From contig WRKW01000002.1 of assembly GCA_009777955.1 (NCBI GenBank), positions 69,294 through 133,293 on the forward strand: 64,000 nt of DNA, given 5' to 3'. The stretch comes from Alphaproteobacteria bacterium. GTDB taxonomy: Bacteria > Pseudomonadota > Alphaproteobacteria > Rs-D84. Shown here in pieces: positions 27,950 through 36,615 of the stretch. The position numbers and the translations under genes were made by a program. Within the stretch, counting starts at the first letter, position 1, and each line of letters starts with the position of its first letter. The notes under the pieces are model-generated. The model was not told the DNA's origin, made no database searches, and saw only the letters and a program-made list of their open reading frames with translations.

Positions 27950-29488
27950 ATGGTTATATTTAACAAAATTATACAAAATATTGTTTGTGCTGTAACTTTA
28001 TTGTTTGTTACAACAAACGCATACTGTGCTTTCAAAACTCTGCGTACTGGTTCAGGAATATCAGCGATATTGTATTCCACCAAGAATCCCGCAAATGAAA
28101 AGAACCTGCATGTACAGGTTCCGGGGGATACTAATATCTATTACGGCGGACTTACCACCACACCGATAGAAGACACTATACGTATGAGCATAGACGGCAC
28201 AGTGTATTATTTGAAATTGGATGAAATAACTCCCACCTTTTTCATAAGTCTTACCGATATAACTGCGGGCGAAACCTTTGAAATACAGCTTTCACCACAA
28301 GGTAGATTTGTAATAGATTGCGGTAATGGTGATGTACAAACAATAAACAGAACCAATACTACAAATACTACATATTCATGTACCTATACATCCGGTGGTA
28401 ATTATACTGTTGGTATCGGTGGATTGGCTACATCGTATAGTATCAATGCAACAACAGCGGCGATATCGTTTTATAGCTCAGCCCATGCATCCCCACATCC
28501 AAATCGCGCCAAAATGACGGGTATAAGTGGTGATTTGGGACGGATATTTCCAATGTTGAATACTACAACTAGTGGCAGTCCGCGGTTTTATGAAACATTC
28601 CGACTGACAGCTATTACATCGATACCGCCGGAACTGTTTGCAAGTGTACGGGGTGCACCGACAAGCGATATGTTCAGGGGTACATTTTCTGGTTGCAGCA
28701 GCTTGACAGGTTCTATACCGGAGGAGTTGTTTTCTGGAATAACCGGCGCACCGGCAAGCAATATGTTCAGGAATACATTTGCTAATTGCCGCGGCTTGAC
28801 TTCTATACCGGAAGGGTTATTTTCCGGTATAACCGGCGCCCCGGCAAACGATATGTTCAGTTATACATTTTGGGGTTGCAGCGGCTTGACTGGTTCTATA
28901 CCAGCGGGGTTGTTTGGCAATTTAACTGGCGCACCGGCAAACAATATGTTCCGTGAAACATTTTATGGTTGCAGCGGCTTGACTTCAATACCGGTAGGGT
29001 TGTTTGGTAATTTAACCGGCACCCCGGCAAGCAGTATGTTCAGGTATACATTTTATGGTTGCAGCGGCTTGAGAGATTCTATACCGGAAGGGTTGTTTGG
29101 CAATTTAACCGGCGTACCGGCAAGCGAAATGTTCCAAGGTACATTTTCTGGTTGCAGCGGCTTGACTGGTTCTATACCCGCGGGGTTGTTTGGCAATTTA
29201 ACCGGCGCACCGGCAAGCTATATGTTCTCTAGTACATTTCAAGGTTGCAGCGGCTTGACTTCGATACCCGATGGATTGTTTGACGGTATAACCGGTGCCG
29301 AACAAAGCGATATGTTCAGGGGTACATTTTCTGGTTGTACCGGACTTCGGGGTCAATCTGCAAAATCCGACGGGCAATACCTGTATGAAAAATGGCCAGA
29401 TGTAAGTGTGCAGGCCACTGGTTGCTATGGCGGTGGCACATGGCAGAATCTGGATGACGCAGCGTCTATACCATCGACGTGGAGATAG
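27950..29488 (+). CDS. BspA-like DUF285 surface protein, copy 1
   Basis: A 512-residue exported protein with signal sequence at residues 1-25 (ending TTNAYCA). An N-terminal domain of about 190 residues contains a threonine/asparagine-rich beta segment and ends with a DLGRIFPMLN motif. About eight repeats of 27-30 residues follow, each with the DUF285 pattern IPxGLF-GxxTGAPA-MF-TF-GCSGL, and a conserved tail (YLYEKWPD, ASIPSTWR). DUF285/BspA leucine-rich repeats are found in surface adhesins of gut organisms and mycoplasmas. The sister gene at 51246-52775 is nearly identical at both ends but has a different repeat order, which suggests recombination. AGGAG precedes the ATG. No membrane anchor or autotransporter domain is visible. 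Confidence 0.85.
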   Translation: MVIFNKIIQNIVCAVTLLFVTTNAYCAFKTLRTGSGISAILYSTKNPANEKNLHVQVPGDTNIYYGGLTTTPIEDTIRMSIDGTVYYLKLDEITPTFFISLTDITAGETFEIQLSPQGRFVIDCGNGDVQTINRTNTTNTTYSCTYTSGGNYTVGIGGLATSYSINATTAAISFYSSAHASPHPNRAKMTGISGDLGRIFPMLNTTTSGSPRFYETFRLTAITSIPPELFASVRGAPTSDMFRGTFSGCSSLTGSIPEELFSGITGAPASNMFRNTFANCRGLTSIPEGLFSGITGAPANDMFSYTFWGCSGLTGSIPAGLFGNLTGAPANNMFRETFYGCSGLTSIPVGLFGNLTGTPASSMFRYTFYGCSGLRDSIPEGLFGNLTGVPASEMFQGTFSGCSGLTGSIPAGLFGNLTGAPASYMFSSTFQGCSGLTSIPDGLFDGITGAEQSDMFRGTFSGCTGLRGQSAKSDGQYLYEKWPDVSVQATGCYGGGTWQNLDDAASIPSTWR

Positions 29489-29492
29489 AGCG

Positions 29493-29601
29493 GTCATTGC
29501 GAAAGAGCAAAGCGATTGAAGCAATCTTTTCAGATATGGGAATTCTTATACTTCCCCCGATGGTAAAGATTGCTTCGCGGCCAAAGGCCACTCGCAATGA
29601 C
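29493..29601. repeat. Palindromic repeat element (GTCATTGCGA type), copy 1
   Basis: A 109-bp element bounded by GTCATTGCGA and TCGCAATGAC, with inner arms GAAGCAATCTTT and AAAGATTGCTTC. It resembles the dispersed palindromic repeats found in many bacterial genomes. An equally long copy is at 51133-51241 in the other arm of the long inverted repeat. It lies just after the DUF285 gene and might act as a terminator. Confidence 0.7.
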
Positions 29602-29744
29602 ATTTTTTTGATAGCGATTACTTTGTCCGCCCCGCGGCACGACCCGCAATGACACTGGGGCTGTGGTTTTTTGGAATTATTGAAATTTTCTATGTCCAGT
29701 ATATATAGCGTGCCATCCTATAAACCATAAACACCTTAATCTTC

Positions 29745-30929
29745 TTAGATACTATCCAACATTTCTATTAAACAATTACCAATATGATAGCCCAGATTAA
29801 CAGGTACCGCATTGCCTATTTGTTTATATTGGCTGGATTGGCTGCCTGTAAAATTCCAGTCATCGGGAAATGTTTGTATACGTGCATATTCACGGATGTT
29901 AAGCGGCCTTGTTTCTTCGGGGTGGCAACGTTCTGTTTGCTTTTGCGCGGGTGCACAGGTAAGTGTCAGGCTTGGTTCATCCCACGATAAACGCCGCGCC
30001 ATACCTGTTTTTCCGCCACTAAGGTAAAAACTTGCGCCCATATATTCTTTTTGTAATTCAAGTGGCAAATCACGCCAATAACCACCCCCTGGAATGCGTT
30101 TCAAAATATCATATTTTTTCTGTGGATATTTTTGCCCGTCGGATTTGGGACAATCTTTTAATGCTTCACGCAAAGATATCGTATAATCTTTTTCTTTTGG
30201 AAATATAAAAGGAATATTTAAATCTTTTCGAATTGCAATAATGATAAGGCGTTCTCGCTTTTGCGGCACATCTAAATACTGTGAACGCAAAACTTCATAT
30301 TTAACATTATACCCCAGTTCTTCTAAGACAGAAACCATTGTCTGTAATGTGCGCCCGTTATCGTGATTCAGTAATCCACGAACATTTTCACCAACAGCAA
30401 TTTTTGGGTTTGTTTCTTTTATACAACGTGCAAATTCGAAAAACAATGTGCCGCGAATTTCTTCAAAGCCCATACGCTTGCCCGCATAACTAAATGCTTG
30501 GCACGGAAAGCCCGCCTGTACAATATCTGCCATGTCACGATACGGCGTAAAATCAACTTTACATACATCATCTGGAACAATATTTGCGCCGGGGAAATTA
30601 TTCGTTAATGTTGTCACGCAGTCTTTATCAAATTCGTTTAATAAAATGTGATTTAATCCTGCGTTTTCAAAACCAAGCGATGTTCCGCCACCACCGGCAA
30701 ATAATTCTATGACTGTATATTTTGATTTTTTCTTATTTTTAAGAATTTTATAATTATTAACTGCGCCGCCATGTAATTTTTGTTGCAGACGTTTAATTTC
30801 TTCTATATCAAAAACACGATAGTTTTGTGTGTCGCGAGTGGATTTTATTAAACCCTTTTTATCCCACCTGCGTATTGTATCTGCTGAAATTCCAAGACGT
30901 TCGCCCGCGAATTGTGCCGTTAATGCCAT
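29745..30929 (-). CDS. DNA (cytosine-5) methyltransferase with N-terminal MerR-like HTH
   Basis: A 394-residue fusion. Residues 1-50 are a MerR-type helix-turn-helix (GERLGISADTIRRWDKKGLI, then NYRVFDIEEIKRL). From 72 on is an m5C methyltransferase: FAGGGGTSLGF (77-87), GFPCQAFSYAGKR with catalytic Cys143, ENVRG, PQKRERL, and a C-terminal QIGNAVP. It protects the site cut by the nuclease encoded directly upstream. The HTH probably lets the enzyme repress its own promoter: a 27-bp near-perfect palindrome overlaps the -35 box. AAAGGAAAGGG precedes the ATG. Confidence 0.92.
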   Translation of the reverse strand: MALTAQFAGERLGISADTIRRWDKKGLIKSTRDTQNYRVFDIEEIKRLQQKLHGGAVNNYKILKNKKKSKYTVIELFAGGGGTSLGFENAGLNHILLNEFDKDCVTTLTNNFPGANIVPDDVCKVDFTPYRDMADIVQAGFPCQAFSYAGKRMGFEEIRGTLFFEFARCIKETNPKIAVGENVRGLLNHDNGRTLQTMVSVLEELGYNVKYEVLRSQYLDVPQKRERLIIIAIRKDLNIPFIFPKEKDYTISLREALKDCPKSDGQKYPQKKYDILKRIPGGGYWRDLPLELQKEYMGASFYLSGGKTGMARRLSWDEPSLTLTCAPAQKQTERCHPEETRPLNIREYARIQTFPDDWNFTGSQSSQYKQIGNAVPVNLGYHIGNCLIEMLDSI

Positions 30930-30952
30930 AATATTCCCTTTCCTTTGGGATT

Positions 30953-30989
30953 ATTATAGCTTATAACCATTGCATAATGCAAAGGTTAT
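30953..30989 (-). promoter_or_regulatory. Methyltransferase promoter with 27-bp palindromic operator
   Basis: On the minus strand, TTGCAT (30982-30977), an 18-nt spacer and TATAAT (30958-30953). A near-perfect 27-bp palindrome at 30963-30989 (arms ATAACC-A-TTGCAT and ATGCAA-A-GGTTAT around a central A, one mismatched pair) covers the -35 box and the nuclease stop codon. It is a likely binding site for the MerR-like domain of the methyltransferase. Confidence 0.7.
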
Positions 30990-31669
30990 TTTATGGCTTT
31001 TGTAAATAATTCAATAAACCAGGGGTCTTTTGAAATTTTATCCGCCTTTGTCCCAGTTATATCGGCCAGGACTTTTGGTAAATACGCATACAAATCGGCA
31101 AGCGCGGTCGAACTGTCGGTTGCAATTTCATAAAAGGTTGCACCATCAACTTCACGAATCTTTTCATTTACTGCCGGACGCACGCCTTTCTCATTATCGC
31201 TTGGTGTAAACGGACTGTTAATACGTCCTTTGGCCAAGATTGAAACAAAGTAAGCGGTTGAACCACGATGGCCATAATTAAGCGCACGCGAAAGTTTATC
31301 GTGCACACCAATTTTGTCACTACCCTTTACAGTATTATATTTGTTTTTAACCTCGGCGATAATACCCTTTTCACGATTTACCAGATCAACCACGCCACCA
31401 ACGCCCAAATCTTCCCAGCCTTTTATTTTCCCCAGGACACTTTGATGAAAACGTCCAATTTGATTTTGTAATGTTTTTTGTTTCTGGCGGATATTTTCGT
31501 TTTTGAACCAGTCGTCAAAACTCATATCATTTATTGCAATGTCAAACACTGCGGAAAATGGGTCAACGATATTTTTGAAATCCACTTCGTCTTTGGTTTT
31601 TGCTTTTGTATGCAAAATAATACTTTCGCAAATTTCACGCAAATCTTTATCCGATATCCAGCTGAGCAT
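30986..31669 (-). CDS. Eco47II/Sau96I-type restriction endonuclease
   Basis: A 227-residue protein from the ATG at 31669, which has AAAGGA 6-9 nt upstream; an in-frame TTG 15 nt earlier was rejected. The sequence fits the RE_Eco47II family: VDPFSAVFD, RQKQKTLQNQIGRFHQSVLG, and the catalytic segment WEDLGVGGVVDLVN followed by IIAEVKNKYNTVKG, in which D and E-x-K form the PD-(D/E)xK active site. Family members cut GGNCC; this specificity is inferred from family only. It is transcribed ahead of its methyltransferase with a 56-nt gap that contains the methyltransferase's own promoter. Confidence 0.85.
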   Translation of the reverse strand: MLSWISDKDLREICESIILHTKAKTKDEVDFKNIVDPFSAVFDIAINDMSFDDWFKNENIRQKQKTLQNQIGRFHQSVLGKIKGWEDLGVGGVVDLVNREKGIIAEVKNKYNTVKGSDKIGVHDKLSRALNYGHRGSTAYFVSILAKGRINSPFTPSDNEKGVRPAVNEKIREVDGATFYEIATDSSTALADLYAYLPKVLADITGTKADKISKDPWFIELFTKAIK

Positions 31670-31754
31670 ACTTTTTCCTTTCAATACAAATATATACTAT
31701 AAAATTGCTTTAAATTTTACAACATAAAAATAGTTCTGTACGGCACCGGAACTA

Positions 31755-32441
31755 TTAAAAATACCTATGTAAAGTTTGTCCGTTTTTGGAAAGCCATTGC
31801 TTTGCACGTTCAACGCCCGGGCCATAAAGCTGACCCAGCAATCCCCAGAATTTGGGCGAATGGTCCATGTGTTTCCGATGTGCCAATTCATGCATTATGA
31901 CATATTTCATTATATCTGGCGGTGCAAATGCCAGTCGATACGATAATGATATGGTGCCGGTCGATGAACAGCTTCCCCAACGGCTGGTCGTATCGCGTAC
32001 GACAATGCGCGATGGACGTAATGCCTGTGGCACGGGTTTTAATATTTCTTTTACCCGGATCAGAAACATTTCTTTTATCTTGTCGCGCAGTCGGCGTTCA
32101 AAAAATTCCGGCGATCCGCCAACCGCAATATATTTCTGTTCGGCATTGATGTCGCCGGCAGAATGAAGTATCAAATATTCTTCACCGAAAATATTAATCG
32201 TGTCGCCGTCGCGTAACTTTACCTTTTGCGGGGCGCGGGCGAATATGCGTTCCAGCCATCTGCGTTTTTCTTCAATAAATACGCGTGCGCGTGACACGGG
32301 TGTCAATCGTGGAATCGAAACATGAAGTTCGCGTACCGGCGCAATTTTCGGACGCAAAATTATATTGCGCGCACCGGATTTGGCGGTATAAACGATTGGT
32401 ATTCGTTCCCCGTCGGTCATAATGAAATGGTCGGTTGTCAT
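31755..32441 (-). CDS. YgjP-like M48-type metallopeptidase (DUF45)
   Basis: A 228-residue protein with the zinc-protease motif HELAH at residues 184-188 and a third ligand His194 (HRKHMDHSP), preceded by SRWGSCSSTGTISLSYRL, characteristic of the YgjP/DUF45 family. These are putative cytosolic metalloproteases of unclear substrate and often accompany core metabolic genes. The ATG at 32441 overlaps the tkt stop codon (ATGA), so it is translationally coupled to transketolase. The open frame further upstream lies inside tkt and was rejected. Confidence 0.88.
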   Translation of the reverse strand: MTTDHFIMTDGERIPIVYTAKSGARNIILRPKIAPVRELHVSIPRLTPVSRARVFIEEKRRWLERIFARAPQKVKLRDGDTINIFGEEYLILHSAGDINAEQKYIAVGGSPEFFERRLRDKIKEMFLIRVKEILKPVPQALRPSRIVVRDTTSRWGSCSSTGTISLSYRLAFAPPDIMKYVIMHELAHRKHMDHSPKFWGLLGQLYGPGVERAKQWLSKNGQTLHRYF

Positions 32442-34342
32442 TTCAGATTTTTTATAATTTCTTTTGCAATTGTTACGGCATCGAATCCGAAATGATTGTA
32501 TATCTCTGCGCCCTTGCCGCCTGTGCCGAATGTATCCATTCCGAAAACACCAACAGCAAATTCGTGCCATGCATACATGGCACCTGCTTCGATAACGATC
32601 GCATGCCCGGGCAATATTGTGCTTTTGTATTCTTCTGATTGCAAGCGGAATCTTTCAACACAGGGCATACTTACAACCTGGGCGGAAACATTGTATCCCG
32701 CAAGAATCTTCCATACTTTCATTGCCAGCGGGATTTCGGAACCGGTGGCGATAATCGTGATTTCTGGCTTCCATGACTCTTGCAGAATATACGCACCCTT
32801 TTCAATATTCTTTGGATCGGCACTGCTGGTGACAACGGGAAAATCCTGGCGCGACAGGATTATTGCCGACGGGCCGTCTTTACGACAAAGTGCAAGTTCG
32901 GTGCAAATCGCAACTTCTGTTGCATTTGCCGGCCGCATGACATGCAGATTTGGAATCAAACGTAAAGATGCCAGCTGTTCGACTGGTTGGTGGGTTTTGC
33001 CGTCTTCGCCCAGCGCGATTGAATCGTGTGTGAATATATATGTAACGGGCAGACCCATAATGGCCGACATACGGATTGCGGGTCGCATATAATCGCTGAA
33101 TACCAAAAAAGTCGAACCATAGGGACGCAATCCCGACAAAGCCAAACCATTCATGACCGCGGCCATGGCGTGTTCGCGAACCCCGTAATGAATATAATTT
33201 CCGATCATATTTTGGGCGGTGATGTCAATCGCGATATCTGGCCGGGCACAAGTGCTTTCTGCCAAATCCGCGCTTCCGCCAATAATTTGTTTTGGCATCT
33301 GCCCCATCGCTATCTTTATCGCGCGACCGAATATTTTACGTGTCGATTCTGATTCGGATGAAGGCGCAAGGTTTTCCAGTATTTTCGGCACCTGCCCATC
33401 TGTTTCTGTCGCCGGATTTGTATTCTCTGGCACTGTCGGGGTTTTCTTTTTTATATTGCGAAGTTTGACCCACAGACTGTCGGCTATGGGTGATATTGTA
33501 AACGAATCACCACCCCGGCGCAGACGTTGAAGCAGTGTCGTGGCATCATCCGGTGCCAGTGGCGTGCCGTGAACTTTTGCGGAACCTGCATGTTCTGACA
33601 TGTATCCGATAGTGGTTTTACAAGAGATAAATGTTGGTTTGTTCATACGTTTCGCAATATGTAATGCACGGTTTATCTGACGCGGTTTCAGACCATTTAC
33701 TTCTATGGTGGCCCATCCAGCAGACAAAAATCGTGCCGGCATATCGTCCGCCATTACAACCGATCCATCTATTGAAATTCTGTTATTATCCCAAAGCAAA
33801 ACCAGATTGTTTAATTTATAAAACCCCGCCAGGGAAATGGCTTCTTGCGAAACCCCTTCCATCAGGTCGCCGTCACTGCACAGGCAATATACCCGTGTCG
33901 GTGCGGACTTTATCTTTGCGGCGAATGCCATACCGACCGCATTTGCGACACCCTGTCCCAATGATCCGGTAGAAGCTTCTATGCCGGGCAAAGCATTATA
34001 TTCTGGATGACCCTGGGTTGGTATGCCAAATTGTCGGAATCTGCGAAGGTCTTTTATGGATATGTCATATCCGGCCAGGCAAAGCGTTGCATACAACATC
34101 GCACTGGCATGTCCTGCGGAAAGCACGAATTTATCGCGTTCCGCCCAATCTGGCATATTGGGATTAAAGCGCAAATGATTTACGAACAGGGTTGTGACTA
34201 TATCGGCCATGCCAAGCGGTGCGCCCGGGTGGCCGCTTTGCGCCGCTTGAATCTGGTCGATAGATAATGCGCGTACCGCATTCGCCATTGTGCGGATTTC
34301 CCGTGCGGTAAAGTTATCTTTTGATTTTTGCCAGAAAAACAT
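32438..34342 (-). CDS. tkt: Transketolase
   Basis: Thiamine-diphosphate enzyme of the pentose phosphate pathway, moving two-carbon units between sugar phosphates. The 634-residue protein has QSGHPGAPLGMAD near the start, LSAGHASAMLYA, the ThDP motif SDGDLMEG ending with NNRIS, the central YGVREHAM and DSIALGEDGKTHQPVEQ in the pyrimidine-binding domain. The ATG at 34342 has GGGGGAG 6 nt upstream; the longer frame to 34492 was rejected because it enters the divergent rnhA promoter region and adds no homology. The C-terminal part is slightly shorter than in E. coli (663). Coupled to the YgjP-like gene. Confidence 0.95.
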   Translation of the reverse strand: MFFWQKSKDNFTAREIRTMANAVRALSIDQIQAAQSGHPGAPLGMADIVTTLFVNHLRFNPNMPDWAERDKFVLSAGHASAMLYATLCLAGYDISIKDLRRFRQFGIPTQGHPEYNALPGIEASTGSLGQGVANAVGMAFAAKIKSAPTRVYCLCSDGDLMEGVSQEAISLAGFYKLNNLVLLWDNNRISIDGSVVMADDMPARFLSAGWATIEVNGLKPRQINRALHIAKRMNKPTFISCKTTIGYMSEHAGSAKVHGTPLAPDDATTLLQRLRRGGDSFTISPIADSLWVKLRNIKKKTPTVPENTNPATETDGQVPKILENLAPSSESESTRKIFGRAIKIAMGQMPKQIIGGSADLAESTCARPDIAIDITAQNMIGNYIHYGVREHAMAAVMNGLALSGLRPYGSTFLVFSDYMRPAIRMSAIMGLPVTYIFTHDSIALGEDGKTHQPVEQLASLRLIPNLHVMRPANATEVAICTELALCRKDGPSAIILSRQDFPVVTSSADPKNIEKGAYILQESWKPEITIIATGSEIPLAMKVWKILAGYNVSAQVVSMPCVERFRLQSEEYKSTILPGHAIVIEAGAMYAWHEFAVGVFGMDTFGTGGKGAEIYNHFGFDAVTIAKEIIKNLK

Positions 34343-34396
34343 TATACTCCCCCTGTATTTATGGTATATTATAGTATTAAATAAAAAGGCCGTGCA

Positions 34397-34822
34397 ATGA
34401 TAAAAATATGGACTGATGGCAGTTGTCTTGGCAATCCGGGATCGGGCGGTTGGGCTTTTGTCGTTATGGATGGAACAAAAGTTACCGAACAATCGGGGGG
34501 GGAGCCCTACACTACAAACAACCGTATGGAACTTATGGCGGTATTGCGCGCATTATCTGCAATCCAGAACTATGAAGTCGAAATACATACCGACAGCCAG
34601 TATGTAAAAAACGGAATGCAGATATGGTTGAAAAATTGGAAGAAAAACAACTGGCGCACCGCGGATAAAAAGCCTGTCAAGAATCAAGACCTGTGGCAGG
34701 CATTGGATGAACGTGCATCAAAATTTAAAATCAATTGGGTATGGGTTCGCGGTCATAGCGGGGAGCCTATGAATGAACGTGTGGATGAACTGGCGCGCAT
34801 GGCTGCGACAAAGGCAAAATAA
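34397..34822 (+). CDS. rnhA: Ribonuclease HI
   Basis: Cleaves RNA in RNA-DNA hybrids. The 141-residue protein has all catalytic acids: TDGSCLGNPG (Asp at about 6), MELMAV (Glu), TDSQYV (Asp) and VDELAR (Asp), plus the HSGEPMNE loop containing the conserved His. Its ribosome-binding site is weak (AAGG about 8 nt upstream). The stop overlaps the murB start by one nucleotide (TAATG), so both are co-translated. A run of eight G (34495-34502) lies in the coding sequence, a potential slippage site. Divergent from tkt. Confidence 0.96.
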   Translation: MIKIWTDGSCLGNPGSGGWAFVVMDGTKVTEQSGGEPYTTNNRMELMAVLRALSAIQNYEVEIHTDSQYVKNGMQIWLKNWKKNNWRTADKKPVKNQDLWQALDERASKFKINWVWVRGHSGEPMNERVDELARMAATKAK

Positions 34823-35673
34823 TGTTTGAAAAAAATGTCGAATTGGCTACATATACATGCTTTGGCACGGGTGGATTGGCGGATTTATTTGTTGCACCGA
34901 AAGATATTGATGAACTGGCCACAATATTGCGCTCCAAACCGCTTGATATGCCGATAACAATCCTGGGTGGATGCAGCAATATTCTTGTCAGCGATGATGG
35001 AATCCGCGGGCTTGTAATCTTGACCACCGGATTGAAAAAAACACCGCAATTACTTAAAAATAAAATCAAATGCATTGCGGGATTTGGTTCGATTGCCATT
35101 TCCAATTTTGCAGCTGACAATGGTCTTTCGGGTCTGGAATTTCTTTCTGGGATTCCGGGTACAATTGGTGGTGCAGTATATGGTAACGCGGGCGCATATG
35201 GCCGTGCCATGTCCGATGTGGTTGAATCCATTGAAATTATGGACTATAATGGAAATATAATTGTTATTCCGTCGGCTGGATTGGGGTTTGCATATCGTAC
35301 CGCAAAGATTCCGGAAAACTCTGTAATAATTTCTGTTACTTTAAACCTGGCTTTTGGCGATGTTACAGATATAAAAAACAAGATGCAAGAATATCGGGAA
35401 CATCGTTTCCAAAGACAACCAGCGGGTGTTCGTACCTGTGGGTCATTATTCAAAAATCCCCCGAATGATTTCGCAGCAAGATTGATAGAATCCGCCGGAT
35501 GGAAAGGCCGCGAAGTTAACGGTGCGGCAATTTCGGATAAGCATGCTAATTTTCTGGTTAATTTGGGCGGTGCCACTGCACGCGATTTATTGGAATTGGG
35601 CAATGCGGTTCATGATGATGTTTTGGCAAAATTTGGTATAGATCTGGAATGGGAAATTAAGAAAATTGGTTAG
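34822..35673 (+). CDS. murB: UDP-N-acetylenolpyruvoylglucosamine reductase
   Basis: FAD enzyme that reduces the enolpyruvyl group to make UDP-MurNAc, the step after MurA. The 283-residue protein is a type II MurB-like length. The FAD-binding segments GGCSNILVSD (about 52-61) and GIPGTIGGAVYGNAGAYG (about 112-129) are clear, and RTCGSLFKNP near 210 supplies the catalytic serine. It shares a TAATG junction with rnhA and ends 15 nt before the convergent rlmE stop. Confidence 0.95.
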   Translation: MFEKNVELATYTCFGTGGLADLFVAPKDIDELATILRSKPLDMPITILGGCSNILVSDDGIRGLVILTTGLKKTPQLLKNKIKCIAGFGSIAISNFAADNGLSGLEFLSGIPGTIGGAVYGNAGAYGRAMSDVVESIEIMDYNGNIIVIPSAGLGFAYRTAKIPENSVIISVTLNLAFGDVTDIKNKMQEYREHRFQRQPAGVRTCGSLFKNPPNDFAARLIESAGWKGREVNGAAISDKHANFLVNLGGATARDLLELGNAVHDDVLAKFGIDLEWEIKKIG

Positions 35674-35688
35674 AAAAAGCTTTATGGA

Positions 35689-36342
35689 TTATTCCTTTTT
35701 GAATCCTAATCCTATTATGAACATTTCTACGGAATCTTTGCGGCTGGCGGCGGGTTTTATATGCGCGACTTTTTCAAAATGCTTTTTAATATCGGAAAGC
35801 AGTTCGTTTGTTGTTCCACCCGTGAATGATTTTGCAACAAAAACACCGCCGGGTTTTAATATTGTTCGCGCAAAATCCCATGCGTATTCCAGTAATGTCA
35901 TCTGCCGTAAATGGTCGGTTTTTTGATGCCCGGTGGTATTGGGGGCCATGTCGGATAAAACTGCGTCGACATTAATGTCGCCAATTTTTTCATTCAGCCA
36001 TTCCAATGCTTCGTCTGTCGTGAAATCTCCTTGGTAAAAATCTACCCTATCGATTGATTTCATGGGCAAAAGATCCATGGCGATTACTTGTGTTTTTGGA
36101 AATTCCCGTGAAATATATTGGGACCAGCTTCCCGGTGCCGCGCCCAGGTCTATGACAACCTGTCCATTGCGCAGAAATCGGAATTTATCATTTATTTCGG
36201 CCAACTTGTATACAGCCCGTGCGGGGTATCCTTCTTTCCGTGCGCGTTCAACATATGGATCGTGCGCCTGGCGTGTCAGCCATGCAACCGATGATTTTGA
36301 TTTTGCAATTTTTTTATTTTCTATTTTCATCTTGTCGTGCAT
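35689..36342 (-). CDS. rlmE: 23S rRNA (uridine-2'-O-)-methyltransferase RlmE
   Basis: FtsJ/RrmJ-family enzyme that methylates U2552 of 23S rRNA during 50S maturation. The 217-residue protein shows VIDLGAAPGSWSQYI (AdoMet binding), SDMAPNTTGH (catalytic Asp) and a late VAKSFTGG segment with the catalytic lysine, consistent with the K-D-K-E tetrad. The start overlaps the preceding 76-codon gene by 16 nt. Convergent with murB. Confidence 0.95.
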   Translation of the reverse strand: MHDKMKIENKKIAKSKSSVAWLTRQAHDPYVERARKEGYPARAVYKLAEINDKFRFLRNGQVVIDLGAAPGSWSQYISREFPKTQVIAMDLLPMKSIDRVDFYQGDFTTDEALEWLNEKIGDINVDAVLSDMAPNTTGHQKTDHLRQMTLLEYAWDFARTILKPGGVFVAKSFTGGTTNELLSDIKKHFEKVAHIKPAASRKDSVEMFIIGLGFKKE

Positions 36343-36557
36343 TTTTCAGTCTTTTTTACAAAAGTCCTGAATTCTTGTAATGCGGATGATTCGGTATTAA
36401 TCTCTATCCGGTCGAACAGTTTATAAGCCCCTGCCCTGTTTGTGCCGTCCGTGCTTTTATATGTGCTTAGAAAGTACAAATTTTTGGTTTGGCTTAATTC
36501 GGTCAGGCACATCTTGTCGCATTTGTCGCATATATGTCCTTTTACAAAAGCTGGCAT
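36327..36557 (-). CDS. Small protein with a CxxC motif, upstream of rlmE
   Basis: A 76-residue protein preceded by AAAGGA about 9 nt before the ATG. Its N-terminus carries HICDKCDKMC (residues 8-17), suggesting a small zinc-binding knuckle; the rest is polar with a charged C-terminal helix. It overlaps rlmE by 16 nt and probably shares its transcript. I do not recognise the family; coding status rests on ribosome-binding site, overlap and the Cys motif. Confidence 0.55.
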   Translation of the reverse strand: MPAFVKGHICDKCDKMCLTELSQTKNLYFLSTYKSTDGTNRAGAYKLFDRIEINTESSALQEFRTFVKKTEKCTTR

Positions 36558-36615
36558 TTTATAAATCCTTTTACGTTACCTCTCTCGCTCTAAATCTATA
36601 TTTCATAACTTTGAC

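Larger units (their letters stand above)
27857..29655 (+). repeat. Long inverted repeat, left arm (partner 51079-52847)
   Basis: About 1.8 kb matching the reverse complement of 51079-52847. It includes the promoter, the whole DUF285 surface-protein gene and about 165 bp of downstream sequence. The 5' roughly 450 bp and the 3' tail are almost identical; the repeat-coding middle is mosaic. The left arm carries about 21 bp extra upstream of the promoter, containing the palindrome GGGTCATGACCC at 27879-27890. Confidence 0.9.

Noticed and set aside
28600-29400. CRISPR-like or tandem DNA repeat array
   Set aside because: The periodicity is 84-90 bp and is explained by the repeated DUF285 protein units; no constant repeat with unique spacers is present.
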